A DNA stretch of 45,006 nucleotides from Nitrososphaerota archaeon (GCA_005877205.1 VBPL01000014.1:1-45006); one strand, 5' to 3'; positions 1 to 8,655 are shown, numbered from the stretch's first letter. Notes: generated by a model from the letters alone, not told the origin. A program made the numbers and translations.

Positions 1-438
1 GATATTCCCGATGCAGTTGTTAGAGGCGACGTTGATGCAGGGCTAGTCATACATGAAACTCAGTTAACTTACGAACAAAAGAACCTCATGAAAGTGCTCG
101 ATACGGGCACTTGGTGGCGTGATAGTACAGGCGGTCTGCCTGTTCCCCTGGGAGTAAATGTGATGAGCAATCATTTTGGGATTGATACAATAAAAAAATT
201 CGACGGATTCTTTCGCGAGTCAATTGTGTACGGCATGGCCCGCGTTAGTGAGGCAGTAGACTACGCAATGCAGTACAGTCGAGGCCAATCAAAGGATCTC
301 ATCAAGCGATTTGTGCGAATGTATGTAAATGACATGACAATCGAGATGGGGGTTCTTGGTGAGCATTCAATTAGGACATTCTTTAATTTTGGAATAGAAA
401 AGGGACTAACGCCATACTTTGACCTAAGAATAGCTTAA
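1..438 (+). CDS. mqnD: MqnD-like menaquinone biosynthesis protein (5' partial)
   Basis: The reading frame is open from the first base, so the gene starts upstream of the window. The visible part resembles the periplasmic-binding-fold MqnA/MqnD family, which in the futalosine pathway handles late steps from chorismate to 1,4-dihydroxy-6-naphthoate. Visible features are the D-x-G-D-V-D-A-G-L-V-I-H-E segment near the start, which fits the substrate-binding loop of MqnD, then a GGLPVPLG motif and a helical C-terminus. MqnD fits better than MqnA because of the AG-x-x-IHE loop. The neighbouring convergent gene looks like mqnE, which supports the pathway. Members of this phylum are known to use menaquinones. 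The internal ATG at 88 is not the start. Confidence 0.75.
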   Translation, partial: DIPDAVVRGDVDAGLVIHETQLTYEQKNLMKVLDTGTWWRDSTGGLPVPLGVNVMSNHFGIDTIKKFDGFFRESIVYGMARVSEAVDYAMQYSRGQSKDLIKRFVRMYVNDMTIEMGVLGEHSIRTFFNFGIEKGLTPYFDLRIA

Positions 439-472
439 TGGTTAATTAGTACTCAGAAGAAATAGGCTTTCA

Positions 473-751
473 ATGGACAAACGCATTTTTGCGCTTGGCA
501 TTGCCATGCTGTCAGCTGGCATCTTGTTTTGGGCGTATTTTAATTATAATGAGCCTGCAGGTAAACCTGATATGACAGAGGAGGATACAAACGCGTTCTA
601 TGCGCAGATGGTGATAAATACCAGCCTAAAAAACATATCACAGCTTGTGGCGGGGCTTGGTTTTTTCATTACTTTGGTAAGTCTGGGTCTAAAACGAAGA
701 AAGAAAGGAGGGGTTGGAAAATCTATCACTCAAAAGCCTGCCCAGATCTAG
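473..751 (+). CDS. Small two-helix membrane protein, unknown function
   Basis: I do not recognise this 92-residue protein. It has an N-terminal hydrophobic segment (about residues 5-23), a polar extracytoplasmic loop rich in Asp, Glu and Asn, a second hydrophobic segment (about 55-72), and a basic tail beginning KRRKK. It follows the mqnD-like gene by about 35 bases on the same strand and may be cotranscribed with it. Its stop codon overlaps the end of the convergent mqnE gene by four bases. No catalytic motif is visible. Confidence 0.55.
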   Translation: MDKRIFALGIAMLSAGILFWAYFNYNEPAGKPDMTEEDTNAFYAQMVINTSLKNISQLVAGLGFFITLVSLGLKRRKKGGVGKSITQKPAQI

Positions 752-1845
752 AACGTTTTCAAAACGTTAAAGAACGTATCTCTTTGAGCTGCCTCCCTTC
801 CTATTTCCTTTATCATATTAGCTAGCTCCATAATTGTGGAGTTTGTGCCCTTACCGGCTGCTTTGTATATTTCCTCTGAAAAGGCAGTACCGACTAAATC
901 ATTTCCACCATAGGCAAGGGCCACCTGGGCAAGCCTCTTTCCTAGTGCAACCCAATAAACGGAAATATTATCAAGTTCTCTTGCAAGCATTAATCGTGAA
1001 ACCGCAATGACTCTTAGATCATAAATTGATGGGCTTTCTGAAGCGACTATCTTCTTTTTCTCAAGTTCTGTATTTTCCAAGCTGAACTTTAGCGGAATGA
1101 AAGTCAGGAAACCTTTGGTTCGCTTTTGGACGTCTCGTAGCTTTATTAGATGATCAACGATATGCTCCGGTTTTTCTATGTGACCAAAAAGCATTGTCGC
1201 GTTGCTTTTGATGCCCATGTTATGAGCCTGTTCTATTGTATCAAGCCACTCCTGTCCTGAACATTTGCCACGTACTATCTTGTTTCTTATATCAGAATGG
1301 AAGAGTTCTGCTCCACCTCCTGGCATAGAATCAAGTCCCGCTGCTTTTAGCCTGTCAAGTACTTCTTTAACAGAATTTTTTGTCAGTTTTGATATGAAGA
1401 ATATTTCTGCGGCCGTTAGTGCCTTTATGTTCATTTCTGGATGGTTTTGTTTTATTGTTCTAAACATCTCCTCATAGTACTCCAAGGGTAGTTCGGGATG
1501 AAAACCACCTACTATGTGAACCTCCGTTGCTCCCATCTCCTTTGCTTTAGCAATCCGTGATTCGATGTCTTTGGCAGTAAGAGTATACGCATCACCTTCA
1601 TCTCCTTTTCTGTAAAACGCACACATCTGGCAACTTGCTGCGCAAACGTTGGTATAATTTAGATAGTAAGAGGCTGCAAATGTTACTCTGTCACCGACAC
1701 TTTTTTGTCTTATTAAATCGGCTGCAGCGCCCAGCATGTAGAGATTATCATAAGACATTAGCTCTAGGCCATCATCATAAGAAAGTTCTTCGCCTGCAAT
1801 CGCCTTCTCAAGAGCTTTTGATTCCTTCACTAGTTTTTCTAACAT
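748..1845 (-). CDS. mqnE: Aminofutalosine synthase MqnE (radical SAM)
   Basis: This is a radical SAM enzyme of the MqnE/MqnC/CofH group. From the ATG at 1845 the protein is 365 residues, with the cluster-binding CxxxCxxC at Cys68, Cys72 and Cys75 in the context NYTNVC..C..CAFYR. MqnE is preferred over MqnC because of the later blocks SMPGGGAELF and NATMLFGHIE, which I recall as typical of aminofutalosine synthase. The known reaction joins SAM-derived adenosyl radical and 3-enolpyruvylbenzoate to give aminofutalosine. The frame is open to a TTG at 1869, but a TATA-like box at 1870-1877 sits 28 bases before the ATG at 1845, so I chose that start. The gene is convergent with the mqnD-like end, so the two are not one operon. 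Confidence 0.8.
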   Translation of the reverse strand: MLEKLVKESKALEKAIAGEELSYDDGLELMSYDNLYMLGAAADLIRQKSVGDRVTFAASYYLNYTNVCAASCQMCAFYRKGDEGDAYTLTAKDIESRIAKAKEMGATEVHIVGGFHPELPLEYYEEMFRTIKQNHPEMNIKALTAAEIFFISKLTKNSVKEVLDRLKAAGLDSMPGGGAELFHSDIRNKIVRGKCSGQEWLDTIEQAHNMGIKSNATMLFGHIEKPEHIVDHLIKLRDVQKRTKGFLTFIPLKFSLENTELEKKKIVASESPSIYDLRVIAVSRLMLARELDNISVYWVALGKRLAQVALAYGGNDLVGTAFSEEIYKAAGKGTNSTIMELANMIKEIGREAAQRDTFFNVLKTF

Positions 1846-1869
1846 GTCCTCTATAGAAATTACTATCAA

Positions 1870-1877
1870 TATAAAAT
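1870..1877 (-). promoter_or_regulatory. TATA box of mqnE
   Basis: On the minus strand this reads ATTTTATA and is centred about 28 bases upstream of the ATG at 1845. The spacing fits leaderless archaeal transcription and argues against the upstream TTG start at 1869. Confidence 0.5.
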
Positions 1878-1924
1878 TAACAACGTTAGATTATTGTATA
1901 CCTATACTGATAAAGATCATGAAA

Positions 1925-2335
1925 TTACATCGTATCGCGATATTCCAGCTTTACGTTGTCAACTATCAGATTAAGCTCTACCTTTGTTTTACTATTCATT
2001 GCACTTGTCAGATGTGCGGTTAAGGTTATTCTTCCATTCAAGCCATCGAGTTCTAAGTTGGCTTTAATCTGGATTGGTTTAAAGTCACTGTTTGGGCCAA
2101 GCATTAGCGTTGGAATTTTTTCTATTATGGACAGATCGTGTGTAATTGCCTTCACTTTATAGGCAGTCGTATCGGTAAAATAGACTCCGCCTCTAGTGGT
2201 TGGCTTTCTCACTGGAATTTTCGATTTGGTCACTGAAAACTGCTCAAGCGCATAATCCTTTTCCCCTATGCACAAGGTTCCATGGAGAGCTAAGATTTCG
2301 GAGATCTTTGCAAGTAATATCTCGTCCATAACCAT
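1925..2335 (-). CDS. Conserved-looking hypothetical protein
   Basis: I do not recognise this 136-residue protein. The N-terminal 35 residues look helical, with a Cys at about residue 22. The rest is rich in beta-forming alternations of Val, Ile, Lys and Thr, ending in a strand-like VELNLIVDNVKLEY. There is no signal peptide or membrane segment. ATG codons at 2335 and 2329 are both possible starts. A second minus-strand frame, open from 2486 to 2244 with an ATG at 2423, overlaps the 5' end and also looks coding up to about 2340, so the true N-terminus may be longer if there is a one-base error in between. Confidence 0.55.
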   Translation of the reverse strand: MVMDEILLAKISEILALHGTLCIGEKDYALEQFSVTKSKIPVRKPTTRGGVYFTDTTAYKVKAITHDLSIIEKIPTLMLGPNSDFKPIQIKANLELDGLNGRITLTAHLTSAMNSKTKVELNLIVDNVKLEYRDTM

Positions 2336-2449
2336 ATGAGATTTGATTCACAGAAACCTGTAATAATCTTCCTTTTGGCTTTATGTAAAGAAGCAAAATA
2401 CGCCGTGCAGGATCAAACTTCATTTTAAAAACGAGGCAATTCTCAATGC

Positions 2450-2457
2450 TTATATCT
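2450..2457 (+). promoter_or_regulatory. TATA box of the DUF3311-symporter operon
   Basis: TTATATCT is centred about 22-28 bases upstream of the ATG codons at 2475 and 2481, giving an essentially leaderless transcript. The sequence is nearly symmetric and could also direct a minus-strand transcript starting near 2427. Confidence 0.45.
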
Positions 2458-2474
2458 TTACTACCAAATTCAAC

Positions 2475-2681
2475 ATGGGAATGCATACCAAGACAAAGTA
2501 CGTTGCACTTTCTTTTTTGATTCTAATACCATCTTTTGTAAACTTGAGCGTTCCAATTTACAATCGTGAGTCACCAGAACTTCTGGGTCTGCCATTCTTT
2601 TACTGGTTCCAGACACTTTGGCTTTTTGCGTCAGCCGCCTTCTACCTAGCTTTTACTCATATCAAGGAGAAAGAGCAATGA
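2475..2681 (+). CDS. DUF3311-type small membrane protein, symporter partner
   Basis: This 68-residue protein has two hydrophobic helices (about residues 8-24 and 42-60) separated by a short loop with a proline and an acidic patch. This is the typical size and topology of DUF3311 proteins, which are usually encoded directly before a sodium:solute symporter. Its stop overlaps the symporter start in an ATGA arrangement, implying translational coupling. The role of the family is not established; an accessory transporter subunit is the usual inference. An internal ATG at 2481 is an alternative start. Confidence 0.7.
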   Translation: MGMHTKTKYVALSFLILIPSFVNLSVPIYNRESPELLGLPFFYWFQTLWLFASAAFYLAFTHIKEKEQ

Positions 2682-4174
2682 TCGGTCTAGATGTTACTAT
2701 TGCATTTGTTGCGTTGTTTGTTGTCTTTATCTTTCTTGGTTTTTACGGAAAATACTGGCGAAGAGGAAACCTCAACCATATTCATGAATGGTCATTAGCT
2801 GGAAGGAGACTAGGTACTACTCTTGTCTTCTTTCTGATTGGAGCTGATCTTTACACTGCGTACAGTTTTGTTGCCATCCCCTCAGGAATTTTTGCAAAGG
2901 GCTCTTTGTACTTTTTTGCAATTCCTTATGTCATGCTAACTTTTGGAGTAGCGCTGGTAACAATGCCCAAGCTCTGGACCTTGTCACGAGAGAAGGGATA
3001 CATTACAGCCTCAGATTTTGTAAAAGACAGATTTAGCAGTAAAACTTTGGCAATAATGATTGCTGTTACAGGTATCGTTGCAGAGCTTCCTTATATTGCC
3101 CTCCAAATAGTCGGCATGCAGTCAGTCTTGACTGTTATGTTAGCTGGCACTACAAATTCTCAGACCGTTCAAGAAATCTCACTCTTGATTGCCTTTGTAG
3201 TCTTGGCCGCATTTACTTACACAAGCGGTTTACGTGGAGCTACTTTGACTGCAGTCTTCAAAGACTTCTTAATTTGGATCACAGTAATTGTAGTGATAAT
3301 AGCTGTTCCGATCAGTATTGGTGGATTTGGTAATGCGTTCAAGGAAGTCAAGGAAAATTATGTTACTTTGCCTGATTCGCTAGTCCCAGCTTATGCAACG
3401 CTTGTTCTTGGAAGCGCGTTGGCCCTCTATCTTTATCCTCATGCAGTAAACGGTGTACTAAGTGCAGAAAGTGCACAGAAACTGCGTAAAAGTACCGCTC
3501 TTCTTCCTCTTTATGGAGTTGGTTTAGCAATACTTGCCCTGATGGGAATTTTGGTTTACGGTGTACCGCAAGCTATGAATTTTCTATCCGGGTTTCCTTC
3601 AAGTACTCGCGGCATACTGGTGGTTCCATCATTGATACTTTATACGATGCCTGGATGGTTTTCTGGAGTAGCGTTGCTTGGCATATTCATTGGAGGTCTT
3701 GTGCCAGCTGCAATAATGGCCATGGCTCAAGCTAATCTTCTTACAAGAAACATAATCAAAGAAATCAAGCCAAATTTGTCAGATAGCTCAGAAATTAGGA
3801 TAACGAAGGTTTCATCTACTATTTTCAAATTTATAGCTCTGGGTTTTGTGTTTACAGTACCTGCGACATATGCCATATCACTACAACTTTTGGGAGGGAT
3901 TCTGATTGCACAAATACTCCCCGCAGTATTCTTTGGATTGTACGTAAAATCGTTGCGAAGGGTGCCGTTAATCGTAGGTCTGCTTGTAGGCATAGTGTCA
4001 GGCATTTACATGGTTGAAGTTGCGAACAATTTTGGACCTTTGGCCTCATCACTCTTCAACACCATGTTTGGTCCACTGTACATAGCTGTGATCGCACTAG
4101 CATTCAATCTGGCAATTTCATTTGGAGGTAGCGCCATATTAAATAAATCAAGACCTCCCAAAAGTCAGATCTGA
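2678..4174 (+). CDS. Sodium:solute symporter (SSS family)
   Basis: The 498-residue product is almost wholly hydrophobic, with about 13 predicted transmembrane helices, as expected for the SSS (LeuT-fold) family. Typical blocks are [21 protein letters not shown] near residue 38, the Y-T-A-Y-S sequence that follows, and a TSGLRGA segment around residue 190. The nearest functional subgroup seems to be the monocarboxylate/organic-acid permeases that pair with DUF3311, but substrate specificity cannot be read from sequence. The start at 2678 overlaps the upstream stop (ATGA) and is preceded by a weak Shine-Dalgarno sequence AAGGAGA at 2664-2670. The longer frame from 2618 overlaps the upstream gene and is unlikely. 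Confidence 0.85.
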   Translation: MIGLDVTIAFVALFVVFIFLGFYGKYWRRGNLNHIHEWSLAGRRLGTTLVFFLIGADLYTAYSFVAIPSGIFAKGSLYFFAIPYVMLTFGVALVTMPKLWTLSREKGYITASDFVKDRFSSKTLAIMIAVTGIVAELPYIALQIVGMQSVLTVMLAGTTNSQTVQEISLLIAFVVLAAFTYTSGLRGATLTAVFKDFLIWITVIVVIIAVPISIGGFGNAFKEVKENYVTLPDSLVPAYATLVLGSALALYLYPHAVNGVLSAESAQKLRKSTALLPLYGVGLAILALMGILVYGVPQAMNFLSGFPSSTRGILVVPSLILYTMPGWFSGVALLGIFIGGLVPAAIMAMAQANLLTRNIIKEIKPNLSDSSEIRITKVSSTIFKFIALGFVFTVPATYAISLQLLGGILIAQILPAVFFGLYVKSLRRVPLIVGLLVGIVSGIYMVEVANNFGPLASSLFNTMFGPLYIAVIALAFNLAISFGGSAILNKSRPPKSQI

Positions 4175-4230
4175 GTCTAACGGTATTTGACCTTCAAATT
4201 TATTAGCATAGATTTGTGCTTTGAAATTAA

Positions 4231-4510
4231 TTGAAAGTTTTTCTGCTGATTTCCTTTTTGGTTTTCTTTGTATTTTTTCAAGCTAGTACAGAGCCTGAAA
4301 TAAAGGATAACGACTTTTTTGTGCAAAAATTTGTCACAGGGATTGCAAGTAGTCCAACTACTATGACTTTGGAGGGAAACGATATTTTAGTTCTTCAAAA
4401 AGATGACGGCTCAACCATACATTGAATATGTCACAATTGGATTGGTAGCTTCGGCAGCTACTGCATCAGTATTTTTCGTAACCAGAAAGAAACCACAAAA
4501 AATGGACTAA
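4231..4510 (+). pseudogene. Collapsed PQQ-type (sorbosone/glucose) dehydrogenase remnant
   Basis: From TTG 4231 the frame encodes a signal peptide and then FVTGIASSPTTMTLEGNDIL, which resembles the start of the first propeller blade of secreted PQQ-dependent sugar dehydrogenases. It stops at 4425 after only 64 residues; family members have several hundred. In a different frame, 4403-4510 encodes a hydrophobic helix followed by RKKPQKMD, which looks like the C-terminal membrane anchor of such proteins. The simplest reading is a large internal deletion that joined the two ends out of frame. A short genuine secreted peptide is the alternative. The family assignment rests on one blade-like segment. 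Confidence 0.55.
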
Positions 4511-4520
4511 CGAAACTTGG

Positions 4521-5081
4521 TTATTCGTATTCCATCAATTTTTTCTCTTCTAGAAGAGTGTGAAGATTATGTACTGCCCTATATACCTCAGATTCCTTCT
4601 TTGTTCCAGTACACACTAATTTACCAGAGGCAAAGATTAACACTACAGAACGTGGGTCAAGCATTCGGTGTATTAAACCAGGGAATTGTTCTGGTTCATA
4701 CATACTCCTTGGTAAACTTCGTGCGGCTCTTTCTAGATGTACTTTTCCGCCCAAACTTACAGAAGCAACTATATTCTGGATAGTAATCTCTGGATCATTT
4801 TTGACCTTTATCTTCCCTTTTCGGAGCTTTTGGACGACGGTTCTTACAGCATTAATTGCAGCATCCTCCGACTTGGAACCGGTACAAACCATTTTACCTG
4901 AACTAAAGATAAGAGTAGCAGTCTTTGGTGACTTTAGTCTAAATACAAGACCAGGAAACTGCTCTGGATGATACTCGACGTCGGGAAAAGCTTTTGTAAT
5001 TTCCACGAGATCAATTCTTTGATCGACTGACGCAGAAGCAACGACATTTACTATATCAACAATCGGTTTTGTTTGCGGCAC
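4521..5081 (-). CDS. tbp: TATA-binding protein (TBP)
   Basis: TBP nucleates transcription initiation by bending the TATA box and recruiting TFB. The 186-residue protein is the expected two-fold direct repeat: IVNVVASASV through CTGSKS (about residues 8-72) and IQNIVASVSL through CTGTKK (about 101-165). Both halves carry the EQFPGLVFR or EQFPGLIHR block and the F-x-SGK-x-VCTG strand. The C-terminus is acidic (EEKKLMEYE), as in many archaeal TBPs. The start is a GTG at 5081, supported by a TATA box centred 27 bases upstream. The window also holds two TFB genes. Confidence 0.95.
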   Translation of the reverse strand: MPQTKPIVDIVNVVASASVDQRIDLVEITKAFPDVEYHPEQFPGLVFRLKSPKTATLIFSSGKMVCTGSKSEDAAINAVRTVVQKLRKGKIKVKNDPEITIQNIVASVSLGGKVHLERAARSLPRSMYEPEQFPGLIHRMLDPRSVVLIFASGKLVCTGTKKESEVYRAVHNLHTLLEEKKLMEYE

Positions 5082-5103
5082 TTATATGGGTTATAATTTA
5101 GCA

Positions 5104-5113
5104 CCATATATAC
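5104..5113 (-). promoter_or_regulatory. TATA box of tbp
   Basis: The minus strand reads GGTATATATG, centred about 27 bases before the GTG at 5081. This supports a leaderless tbp mRNA and the GTG start. Confidence 0.55.
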
Positions 5114-5240
5114 CAATTACATAAATGGAATCTTGAGCATGGTCATCTAGATACTACCACACGATGAAAAAGTTTGCCTTGACACAAATCGTGATGACAT
5201 CAATTGGATTACTGTCCTCTAACAGGTATTCAATAATTAC

Positions 5241-5537
5241 TCATTCTTTTTCCATACATAATGGCAATTTTCCATTATGTTTTACGATGTACTCTTTGAG
5301 CATATCTCCACGTATTTTTTCATATGACGGCGTAATCAAGTACTTGAATCGTTTTGTCTTCTGTAAACATGGTTTTGAGAGATATCCAAGAAGAGTTTTT
5401 CTCAGGTTTTCACTTCCCCCAATGAAAAATATCTTCATGTCAGCATGCATTACAAAGACTCCTGACATTTCCGGTGTTTCCTTGACACTTGCTTCAGTAA
5501 AATCTAACCACTCAGACCAGTTAGCCCCATCACTCAC
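5241..5537 (-). CDS. Small GIY-YIG-like protein
   Basis: The 98-residue product has the layout of a compact GIY-YIG-like domain: NWSEWLDF, then GVFVMH, then IFFIGGSENLRKTLLGYL, and later ITPSYEKIRGDMLKEYI followed by HNGKLP. GVF..(about 11 residues)..FIG stands where GIY and YIG would be. The closest family I recall is an archaeal DUF7508-type group; whether it cleaves DNA is unknown. The start is GTG 5537: a TTTAAA box at 5561-5566 lies 27 bases upstream. An in-frame ATG at 5579 is cut off by a TAA at 5562-5564, so it cannot be the start. Confidence 0.55.
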   Translation of the reverse strand: MSDGANWSEWLDFTEASVKETPEMSGVFVMHADMKIFFIGGSENLRKTLLGYLSKPCLQKTKRFKYLITPSYEKIRGDMLKEYIVKHNGKLPLCMEKE

Positions 5538-5603
5538 AAATTCACGTGGCTTTTTTGAACTTTAAAGGTTAGTAATCATCTTTGTATTTCGTAAGCTACT
5601 GCA

Positions 5604-6180
5604 TTACTGAGGATAAAATACTCTTCCTTGATCTGATTTTAGCGCATATATGGTAGCATGATGAGTCTCAAATAGACGTCGAATCCAGTCTCCCCGATTC
5701 ATTCGAAGTTTCGATATATCGTACGGGCATATAACAGAGCCGTCAAAGGTAGAAAACCTTGAGTGAAACTCACGCTCTATTTTCATCTCTGCAAGTATGC
5801 CCTCTGGCTTGCTAATATCTGCGATTATTCTGGCTACAATTCTATACGGAGGTCTTGCAGATTCCAGGATTTTTTCGAGTAATTTTTTTGCATATTTTAT
5901 CATAACTTCCGTTTCGTTTGTTAGACGAGGAATCTGAAAGATATGGAGGTTTTTCTTTAGAAATTGCTTGACAGGAATTCCGCTATTAATCATTTTGAGA
6001 ATTACTAGCCCTGAATCCATTTCAGACGCATATATACAGCTGTCTCCCATCCCCCAGGCCGTTTTTGAGGAAATGAAACTGAATTCTTTGTGCGTGTTCC
6101 TCATCATCATAAAGCATTACAATATGTTTCTTGCCAAAAAACGAGTCTACAAACTTTAATGGCACACTTTGCTGGCTCAT
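5604..6180 (-). pseudogene. MEDS-domain sensor-like gene with a frameshift
   Basis: Two minus-strand frames together make one protein like the gene at 9105-9674. Frame one starts at ATG 6180 (MSQQSVPLKFVDSFFGKKHI, then VMLYDDEEHA) and stops after NGLGDGRQLYICV. Frame two carries GMGDSCIYASEMDSGL through to YALKSDQG at 5604. Dropping one G from the G5 run (C5 on the plus strand at 6051-6055) joins them as NGLGMGDSCIYASE, matching the paralogue's NGLMKGESGIYLTS. The family is MEDS (DcmR-like sensory domain, a KaiC/RecA-related fold), with the PPYRIVARIIADIS block at about two-thirds. The indel may be a sequencing error or a real loss. Confidence 0.7.
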
Positions 6181-6591
6181 TTCACATCATACTCCAGTTT
6201 CATAGTATGTAGTACCCAACAGAGATTCATAGATTCTAGTTAGCTGTAATGACAACAACTTAGCTAGGTATCATAGTGCCATCAATAAGTAGCCGATTCC
6301 ATAGAACCGTATGAACAAAACGGGGAGAGTGATATTTTGGGCGGAATAGGCGGTCCTTTACCTGTAAAGTAATTATTAATGATCCAGGTTGGCGATACAG
6401 CATAAGTTAATTTGTCACTAGAAGGTGTCGAATCCCCAAGTATTTGGGATGAAATTCAAGCTTATGAAGCCGGTTTTCATTATATATAATCGACGCAAAA
6501 AATTCCCAAGACGTGAATTTCACTGATATTGTTGAACCTAGAGAAAATGACTCAAACAAGAACCAGGTAAAATAAAGTAATAAAAATACTA
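6181..6591. other. Intergenic stretch without a supported gene
   Basis: About 410 bases of AT-rich sequence. A 62-codon minus-strand frame (6407-6595) is hydrophobic at its N-terminus but matches nothing I know and has poor coding character. A plus-strand piece at 6312-6373 can be read, with one extra base near 6335, as a short peptide ending LGGIGGPLPVK. I cannot support either as a gene. Confidence 0.4.
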
Positions 6592-8040
6592 TCAACTAAC
6601 ATCTAGTTCAAGAAAAATTGTTTTTGTGACAAGGCCATCAGAAGCACTTATCCCAAGAGTATAGTTGCCACTGACTGTACCATAATTTTGTAAAAATAAT
6701 TGTGCCGTATGAGAGGAGGAGAGATCTAAAACATTTGAAGAAAATTTAACTGTCATGTTGCCAAAACCGGCAGTTGGTGTTATTGAACTAGACGCGTTTA
6801 GGAAAACTCGATTCGAACTATACGGATTCTGTCCGGTAACTTCCAAATTTATCACGTTTTCTTTTGATGTATCATTTCTTAATACGATCTTTTTTGTATC
6901 CGCACTGATTCCGAATGGGATCTCAATGTTTCTGTCTACTAATCCAATTTTGTCTGTGTTCCATTCAGTAAACCAGAGTTTTTTATCGTCAAAAGGATCC
7001 AGGGCAATATTAAGGGGGTAGGTGAGGTAGCCATCTTGTGGAAGCGATGGTATGTTGTATTCCGTTAGGGTTTGGTTGTAGATGTCAAAATAGGCTAACT
7101 TGTTGCCTTCGTGTTCATTAAACCACAAACCTTTGTCGTTACTAACGCCTCGAATCCAAAAGGGAAGAGTAGTGGCGTGAAAGATGTTTTGAGAAGTAGT
7201 ATATCTTACTATGTCACCCGAACTTAATTTATACTTTGTAAGAAAACTCGTACCATGCTCGGTAAGCCATATTACACCATCTTTTATGATTAGGTCTGTC
7301 GGTGACGAAAGTGACATCTTCTTGGATGTAACCTCGAAAGTCTTAGTTATGTTCTTCACCAGCCCATTATCCTCGATTATTTTGTATTTAACAATTTTCT
7401 GCATAGCCATTTCCGTAATCCAAATAGAATCATCTTGTAAAAACAGACCAGCAGGAGTGGTACCACTACCTAGGTCAAACGATGATATTTTGTATCCATC
7501 GTTTCCTATCTTTTCTATGACACCAAGTGCGTCCCCGCTCAATGTTGTAAACCATATCTTCCCATTGTTAGATGCCTTCATCTGAAATGCAGAGCCACTT
7601 TCTGATTTAATCATATGAAATGTCCTCTTCGTAGTATCAAGTGTCCATATGGATTTAGTTCCGAGCGGTGAGAACCATATTACTCCATTATTGTCTTGAA
7701 CGATTGTCCAGACCATAGTAGAATTTCTTGCCAAGTTACTAGATTGTGAATTTTCATCGTTGATAGGATACTCCCTTATCTTTCCTGACTTGGACTCTAG
7801 ACTAAACAGATTATTGGTTGTTGAAGAAGCAGCCCAGATAATGCCTTGTCTGTCAACGATTATACCATTAGGCCTGGAGCCTGAAGGAAGCTGGTATTCT
7901 TCAATGTAGGAATTCTGATTTTTGTATGTTATACTACTAGTAGATTCATTCTGTTGGGAATTTATTTGCAGGTATCCAAATACGCTAATTGCCACACCAA
8001 TAACTATGATAATTACTCCAATTGATTTTCTCGATAACAA
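6592..8040 (-). CDS. Membrane-anchored Vgb/streptogramin-lyase-like beta-propeller protein
   Basis: The 482-residue protein begins with a basic start and one hydrophobic helix (about residues 7-24), so it is probably anchored outside the cell. Residues about 50-375 are propeller-like repeats with signatures such as PNGIIVDRQGIIWAAS, GVIWFSPLGTKSIW, GKIWFTT and KLWFTEWNTDKIG, as in virginiamycin B lyase (Vgb) and related NHL/SMP-30 propellers. The last 100 residues are an Ig-like or CARDB-like beta domain. Members in archaea are generally not antibiotic lyases, and the ligand is unknown. The start is a TTG at 8040; no strong Shine-Dalgarno sequence is present. Confidence 0.75.
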   Translation of the reverse strand: MLSRKSIGVIIIVIGVAISVFGYLQINSQQNESTSSITYKNQNSYIEEYQLPSGSRPNGIIVDRQGIIWAASSTTNNLFSLESKSGKIREYPINDENSQSSNLARNSTMVWTIVQDNNGVIWFSPLGTKSIWTLDTTKRTFHMIKSESGSAFQMKASNNGKIWFTTLSGDALGVIEKIGNDGYKISSFDLGSGTTPAGLFLQDDSIWITEMAMQKIVKYKIIEDNGLVKNITKTFEVTSKKMSLSSPTDLIIKDGVIWLTEHGTSFLTKYKLSSGDIVRYTTSQNIFHATTLPFWIRGVSNDKGLWFNEHEGNKLAYFDIYNQTLTEYNIPSLPQDGYLTYPLNIALDPFDDKKLWFTEWNTDKIGLVDRNIEIPFGISADTKKIVLRNDTSKENVINLEVTGQNPYSSNRVFLNASSSITPTAGFGNMTVKFSSNVLDLSSSHTAQLFLQNYGTVSGNYTLGISASDGLVTKTIFLELDVS

Positions 8041-8127
8041 GTATTCTCTGAAAATCCTGCAGATTTTCTTTGTTTATTAGTGTCTCGAAGGCAGTCAAGT
8101 GTAATATAGGAAGTCATCATATCACAT

Positions 8128-8652
8128 GTGTTGAAGAAGCGCTATTACATCCTCTTGCCCGTTTATTTGAGCTTCTTTATTGGTATAGGCGTCTACGAGG
8201 TAATGTATCCACCATTCAGTACAAACTCAGTAAAAATTGGAAATTATGAACTCCAAATAGAAACAACGCCTTCCATACCAGAGGTCGGAAAAGACACCAA
8301 GATTCATTTTCATTTCATGGACCAAGATGGAAAAGATATTGACAAATTCAGAACGGGTCTTAAGATTTATCACAATGATGATTTTCTTCATTCCTTTCCA
8401 CCAACGGAATACAATGGTGGAAATTCTGATATTGATTATATTTTTGAAGAATCTGGGAACCATGTGCTAAGGGTAGACCTATTTGATCTCAGGACTGGAA
8501 TCATGGTTTCATATGCGTTTAATGTTACAGTTCTTACTGCTTACGGAATGATCTTTTCTTATCTTATCATGGCTGGTGCGGCGGGGGCTATTGGTATAAT
8601 CACAGCCATTGTCATTTTCCAAAAGAAGCTGAAAACAAAGAACAAATTATAA
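8128..8652 (+). CDS. Membrane protein with extracytoplasmic Ig-like domain
   Basis: This 174-residue protein has an N-terminal hydrophobic helix (about residues 6-22), a beta-rich domain (about 35-130) with PSIPEVGKDTKIHFHFMDQD and a later GNHVLRVDLFDL strand, then a C-terminal helix (about 138-162) and a KKLKTKNK tail. The layout and the PxVG..T.I.F.F..Q.G pattern resemble the FixH/YtkA-like or copper-resistance-type Ig domains common on archaeal surfaces. I do not assign a function. The start is GTG 8128, with a TAATATAGG box about 24 bases upstream. It diverges from the Vgb-like gene. Confidence 0.6.
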   Translation: MLKKRYYILLPVYLSFFIGIGVYEVMYPPFSTNSVKIGNYELQIETTPSIPEVGKDTKIHFHFMDQDGKDIDKFRTGLKIYHNDDFLHSFPPTEYNGGNSDIDYIFEESGNHVLRVDLFDLRTGIMVSYAFNVTVLTAYGMIFSYLIMAGAAGAIGIITAIVIFQKKLKTKNKL

Positions 8653-8655
8653 CCA

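Noticed and set aside
5538-5579. In-frame ATG at 5579 and a TAA at 5562-5564 upstream of the GIY-YIG-like gene, suggesting a nonsense mutation
   Set aside because: A TTTAAA box overlaps that TAA and lies 27 bases before GTG 5537, so the GTG is a natural leaderless start and no mutation is needed.
6312-6373. Plus-strand short peptide ending LGGIGGPLPVK if one base is added
   Set aside because: It needs an invented base, is only about 20 residues long and has no supporting promoter or homologue that I can name.
6407-6595. Minus-strand frame of 62 codons with a hydrophobic start, next to the Vgb-like gene
   Set aside because: Its composition is poor, it has no ribosome site or family match, and it overlaps the end of the real gene by a few bases; most likely chance.
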